Shown here: in pieces, positions 58,799 through 64,000 of the stretch
Numbering within the stretch: position 1 is the first letter of the stretch
How the letters are laid out: each line of letters begins with the position of its first letter
Source: Membranipora membranacea
Lineage: Eukaryota; Bryozoa; Gymnolaemata; Cheilostomatida; Membraniporidae
Direction: 5' to 3'
NCBI GenBank assembly: GCA_914767715.1
Contig: OU612068.1
Span: 32,490,001 to 32,554,000, forward strand
Length of the DNA: 64,000 bases
Notes under the pieces: model-generated
What the model saw: only the letters and a program-made list of their open reading frames with translations
Told to the model about the DNA's origin: nothing
Databases searched by the model: none
Position numbers and translations under genes: made by a program

Positions 58799-61700
58799 TC
58801 ACTCATTCTTCTTGCGCAGATTTCTGTTCTTTACGTTGGCAGTGTCATAGTAATGTACCCCCACCTTTCTGGACTTAGAGGACCTCTCTGCAGCTCTCCT
58901 CTGCAAATAATATAGCAAAAATAATACCACTGCAGGCATGGCAAAAATTAATATATGTGATAAATAGGAAGCACAATTTATCATTTTAAAAAACCAATGA
59001 TGGTGACAGCTTGCTAGTAGGCGGTTCTGTTAGTTTCAGCAGTTTAATACTCATGAGCCAGCATTGTGAGCTCCACGTGGCCACTCACTCAAAGGGTGAC
59101 GTGGCTCCACATATATCACACATGGTACCATGTAATTGTCTGTAATTGTCTAAAGCCTTTTAACTTATGGTCTATGCAACAATAATTTTATGGGTTGGTT
59201 TAGTTAAAAAGCAAGCTGCTCTTTATGGGATTTAATGCGTGTCATTCAAATTACCCACTGCCGAAATCATCATGCACAGGTTGATAGCATGGTGTTTATT
59301 ACACTTATCACTAACTAAATCTGAGGCTTAATCAGGTGAAACAAACAGGTATTAATGTGCCGCCAGCTGAGCATAATTAATGATCCACCCAACCCTTGTT
59401 CATAGACGACATTTGCTGTTGAATAGAAATGTCATCAGATTGTGATCGTAACTCATAGGGTTATAGTATATAATGACTCTTATGTTGTAACTCAAAAGAA
59501 GAATGATGACTTCACCTGAAATGCTTTTTATCTGATAGCAAGAAGTACAGCAACAAAAATTGTCATCAAGTCATCTTGGCCATATAAGCCTCCTCAAAAT
59601 TAAAAGTATCAAGCTACTCCCCAGCCAAAGTGATGTTGAAACCAATATCCCAAATAATGAGGTTACATCTCCTACCTGCTTTGCGGTCATCTTTTTCTGT
59701 GGTTTAGACTCCTCTTCGTCATCAACCTTTTGTTTTTTGATGACCTTCTGGGCTTTTTGTGGAGTGGCTGTAACAACAAAAATTGAAACCATGAAATTCG
59801 ATGAAATCATAGCTGTTATTTTATCTCATTGCCGAGAGTGACATATCGAGAGTGACATATAGTGTTTCTGAACATTACCAAGTCGGCAAAAAGCCCTTAT
59901 GGTAATAAAAGCTTACAAATTCCTCACATCCAAGTAATTACCTCACATAAAATTAACCTACAAACAGTAAAATATAAAACAATGTAGAATTGTTTCCAGC
60001 TGTGACAACCAAGCATACCAGAATCACCTGTCTCAACAGTGAAGGTTCCACTAGCTGTTTTAAGCCTCGGGCCTCTCTTAGATTTAGCTGCTGATCCCTG
60101 CTTCTCTGCGGACACAGGCGAAGGACGCTTCCTCAGAGTCCTTGTAGATACAGCTGCAGGTGATTCTTTCTCCTTTCTAGCAGGAGATTTTGTGCGTTTT
60201 GATTTAATGTCAGTTTGTTTCCTTTCGTCAGAATCAAGAGTAGAAGTGGAGTCAGGTACGGCCTCTTGTTCAGCGGAGTTATCTCCTGCCTCTTCCTCTA
60301 ATGTATCGTCCAGTGTGTCATCCAGTGTATCATCCAGTGTGGTATCCTGACTGGTGGTCGGCAGCGATGACTCATCTATAGCTTGTACATCATCTCCCTC
60401 AAACTCCACCTCAACCTACAAACAATAAGTCATATAAGAATTTATCACTGGTATGAAGAGTGAACACCACATACATATTTATCTCTTACACTGCTGAAGT
60501 GTGTTCTTTTTTATCATGTTTTAACTCTCAGGTGAACCCAGTCATAATTTCAGGAGTCAGCTGGCTATTGTAACAAGACCTGATACCCTGTAGATGAAAT
60601 ATTCTCATGGCCTAGTGTTCTGGAGCTGTGGATTATCTGACATGGGAGCAAAGCTATAAAATAGCTCAGCATACATTATATCTTGCGATGATGAAGCCTA
60701 CATAACTGATCTTCACTTCCACTGTCACACCTGAAGTATATTAACTGTGATGTGGGAGAGCAAGCTAATTTTATTCAAAAGATCCTAAACAAACCAGATT
60801 CAAACTGAACTCAATTCAACCCACACAGGTGCTTCCTTAAAACAAATCAAAATATGGCAATGGTTGTGAGCATGTATTCATTATTGTTGTAACCAGGCGC
60901 TTGCCACATGATCAGCGCTAGAGGTTTGGCCTGAGGTTTGGAAAAACAATGACTGATCATACCTCCAATGGTTGTCAAAGAATTTGAAATACTAGTTTGA
61001 TTATTGTTATCATTAGCAAATCACATTCACAACTATATTTACTATTGCCTTTGTCTGTAAACCATATTATGGCCAGGCATAACTTTATCTCATCTGAGTT
61101 TATATCTTTGAGTTTCTCTGAGGGAGCCTACAACAGCATTCAGAATTTTGTGATATAGAATACTGACATGAAATAAGCCACCGATCTGACGGAGACAAAT
61201 TTACCTGTAATTTTCTGTAATCTTGTTTGATCTCGACTTGTAGTTGTGTATCTGCTGTAGCACCGCTTGTAGTTGACACATTACCAGCAGGTGTCTCTGT
61301 GGGACTCTCTGATGGTGTGTCAGTGTCAGCAGCAGGACTGGTGCTGTCCTTAGCAGCTGCTTTCTCTTCTTTTTCTTTCTTTCTTTTGTGTACAGGCTAC
61401 AAGGTATCAGAAAGTAAATCAGAATATTTCTCAAAATTCCAGGGGTTGGAAGTTCAAACTCCTTGATTCAATGGCAAAACGAAATCCTGATAAGATGTTG
61501 CACCTATGTGTACTGGGTGACATAGTAGACAAATCAGTTTTTATCATGCCAGAAAAAGTTTCTGAGGGAGAAGATTTTTGTGATAGACCCTGATTCTTTA
61601 TCTTGCCTTATCTCAGGCAAGAATTTGGTAGAAAGGGACAACTCCTAAATACATGGAATTTAAAATTTATTGTCTCTCTTTGACAGGAAAAAGTTAAAAA

Positions 61701-63778
61701 AATAGAGGCAGTGGCAGGAATGATATGAGTGGCTCAAAGCAGGCTTAATTGTACAAACTATTATTCCTATGCTATATTAGGTTATAATGAATCACTACTC
61801 ACCACATAGTCATCAGAACCAGGAGGCCTCACATAATATGGGATTTTTCCTCTCTGGAAATCATTCAGCATTATTTTAGCTGCTGTTTTGATATCTGGTT
61901 CTCCTCCCTAAAATGATGAAATAGTGTACACTCTGTATAAATACCACGATGACATACATTTTTACAATAAATCGATCATAGAGAATGGTCATTCATTTCC
62001 TGATTATCTTATACGACAGTTGTTTGACATGCATACCTTGAGAAGTTTGCCGTATCTTTTGGCCACCTGCTCGAGGAATTCCTCATGGTCCTCCCAGCTC
62101 TCGACTTTGTAGGTTTTGGTTAGATATTCAGGTTTGACTCGTCTCAGAAGCTCAGGTATGTAATCATCTGGAGTTCCGACATTCTCTACTCGAACAACCC
62201 CTAATCAAATAGTAGAGTGCATGGATAATAAAAAGGCACTATTATTATACCAAAACAAAGGACTTGCCTCAAGTGACGTAACATTAGTTTCTTTAGGGAA
62301 AGCATACCTAGTTTGGTTGAACCAAATGGATGAATGAAAAAGCTAAGCAAAGATCCAAGATTTACTTTACCTTTCAGAACAATATCAGCTTCATTGTCAC
62401 CGCTGGGATAGACAACTCCAGGACAGTCTATCAAAAATATTCTTCTCATCAGTGTTACATACTGCCATACCTGAGAGATTTAAAAGGGTATCATTCACAG
62501 GTGGTATTATGACAGAATGTAGCTTACAGTTTGCATTGCCAAACATTTACCTTGGTGCTTTGAAATCAATCTCTTTTGAGTTACACTGGTTAGGCAGGAT
62601 ACAGACTCTATAGTAGTAAAGTTCAGCGATAGTTTAGAAAGTTTAGATAGTTCAATTTCTACATGACTATTGACAGCATGAATATTTGCAAAAAAAAAGG
62701 TCAATAAGTTGCATAAAATGATCCTAATCACCTGGCATAAAAACCAATACAAGGTTAGCAGATTGAATTACAATTAGACTATCCAAGTCCTTTGGATTTG
62801 TGAGATATCCTACCTTAGTTTCACCAGCTATTGGAGCTACATTACAGACTTTCTTTTTGCGTAGTGTGTTAATAACTGAGCTTTTACCAACATTAGGGTA
62901 TCCGATAAACCCAACACTGATCTGTTTCTTGTCAAGGTGAAGCTGAAAAAGAAGAAGAGAAAATTTGTTACTTTTTAGTTGTAGAGGCAGCCAAATGATG
63001 ACCTGTAGTTCAAAATATGCTTTCAATGTAAGTTGATTGACATCACAAGTTCTTGGGTGTGCATCAGCAGAGTGCAAACTAGTCTAAATAAATATGATTG
63101 ACACAACTTCAGATGTGAAAAACAATGTCTCTGTAAGCTACTTGAGCCCTTTGCCTGAGCAAATGCTGATCACGGCAAAATGACATACAAACCTTTCCGA
63201 ACTGTCGGAGCAGCTGTATGAGGGCTCCTTTTCCGAATGGGTTTGTGATGCTGGCATGGAACGCCAAAGTGGGATATTCGTGTGACAGGATAGCTACCCA
63301 TTTTTGCTAAAATGAAATAGAAGTATGCAATCACAAAAGCAGTCAATCAACAAAATATAATACTAAAGGAAATGATTTTCTATTGATACTTCTCCTCGGA
63401 TTTATATACTGGGTAAATGTGATTCAAGGGTATTAGCAGTTTTTTGTTTTTGTCTCCTTTAGGGACAGCTTCTCATGGCTTTTCTTTAGAGGGTCTGAAG
63501 TAGTTGTTTTATTTTATTGAGGAGAAGCAATCATACCCAATCTTAGTTATATATTGGATGATGGATCACATTGAGTGACGATAGACGTATATAAGTATGA
63601 GGGTTGAGTATACACTCACAGTAGCCCATGTTGGTATGAGATCACATTTATTCAGTACGAAGATGAGATGTTTGTGTGGTGCCTCCTTCTTTAGATATTT
63701 CTCTACTTGAGGACACCTGGTACCCTGAGGATCTCGAGCATCTAGTACATGTATCAATACATCCGACGAATCCACAAC
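58799..63778 (-). CDS. GNL2: Nucleolar GTP-binding protein 2 (NOG2), 3' part
   Basis: GTPase needed for late 60S ribosomal subunit assembly in the nucleolus and nucleoplasm. Exons in transcript order: 63778-63620, 63306-63193, 62942-62814, 62470-62371, 62200-62037, 61907-61803, 61396-61205, 60415-60019, 59767-59676, 58900-58799. The 5' exons lie beyond the right edge. The circularly permuted GTPase order is visible: NKCDLIPTW (G4), then [12 protein letters not shown], then [20 protein letters not shown] (G1), then the DCPGVVYPS box (G3), then the NOG2 region ([29 protein letters not shown]). The long acidic and Ser/Thr-rich tail has (LDDT)n repeats and KR-rich patches. The C-terminus [20 protein letters not shown] matches the conserved tail of the family. 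All visible phases agree. Confidence 0.96.
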
Positions 63779-63925
63779 CTGTCAAGTGTAAACAAACATC
63801 ACTAAAGAGGAAAGCTCAGACTCCTCAAATCTTTTCCTTATATTAACTCAACTGTAATCAGTAAAGGTGCAGGGGTCTTGTATCATCAGACAACAACATA
63901 GGTATATTTCAGGATGAACTAACCA

Positions 63926-64000
63926 AAGACTACACACTACGTGTATTCGAAGTGTAATAAGACTACACACTACGTGTATTCGAAGTGTAACAAGACTACA
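63926..64000. repeat. 33-bp minisatellite at the window edge
   Basis: Two complete 33-bp units starting AAGACTACACACTACGTGTA (63926, 63959) and the start of a third run into the window end. The units differ by one base. It lies in a GNL2 intron, and the total length is unknown. Confidence 0.95.

Overview
This is animal nuclear DNA, probably from an invertebrate. It is AT-rich, and every gene is split by short GT-AG introns. Five host protein-coding genes are present, four with clear metazoan orthologues (SARDH, TMEM168, a calumenin, GNL2). Many small DNA transposons, a dead LINE and SINE-like tRNA relics lie between and inside them. The mix of compact introns, conserved single-copy genes, a two-gene Harbinger element and abundant palindromic MITEs would suit a sponge or another early-branching animal, but the sequence alone does not settle the species. 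Exon boundaries were read by eye from splice sites, phase continuity and similarity to remembered family members. For each complete gene the summed coding exons are divisible by three with no internal stop.

Layout. 1-1693: no gene seen. 1694-17738 (+): a 26-exon gene for a ~1,577-residue acidic nuclear-type protein with six zinc fingers; I do not recognise it. 17739-19299: intergenic. 19300-30264 (-): sarcosine dehydrogenase, 18 coding exons, 912 residues, carrying several MITEs and a 14-bp satellite in its introns. 30497-40614: a complete PIF/Harbinger transposon with its MADF-BESS protein (+) and DDE transposase (-), TIRs and a TAA target-site duplication, inserted about 230 bp upstream of the SARDH start codon. 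It holds a LINE scrap, two MITEs and a 262-bp minisatellite. 40615-44402: intergenic, with palindromes and a foldback element containing a tRNA-like core. 44403-52665 (-): TMEM168, 9 coding exons, with a broken LINE in intron 7 that is itself interrupted by a 560-bp palindromic element. 54759-58482 (+): calumenin/reticulocalbin, six EF-hands, HDEL tail. 58799-63778 (-): the 3' part of GNL2 (NOG2); its 5' end lies beyond the right edge.

The host genes have unrelated jobs: mitochondrial choline/one-carbon breakdown, an uncharacterised membrane protein, ER calcium binding and 60S ribosome assembly. No operon-like logic is apparent. The two Harbinger genes do belong together: in this superfamily the Myb/MADF-type partner helps bring the transposase to the nucleus and to DNA.

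The most unusual signal is a set of ultra-short palindromic insertions (22-69 bp). Two of them (28 and 30 bp) consist of nothing but the two terminal repeat tips of a 702-bp foldback element also present in the window. All three copies are flanked by perfect 7-bp target-site duplications.
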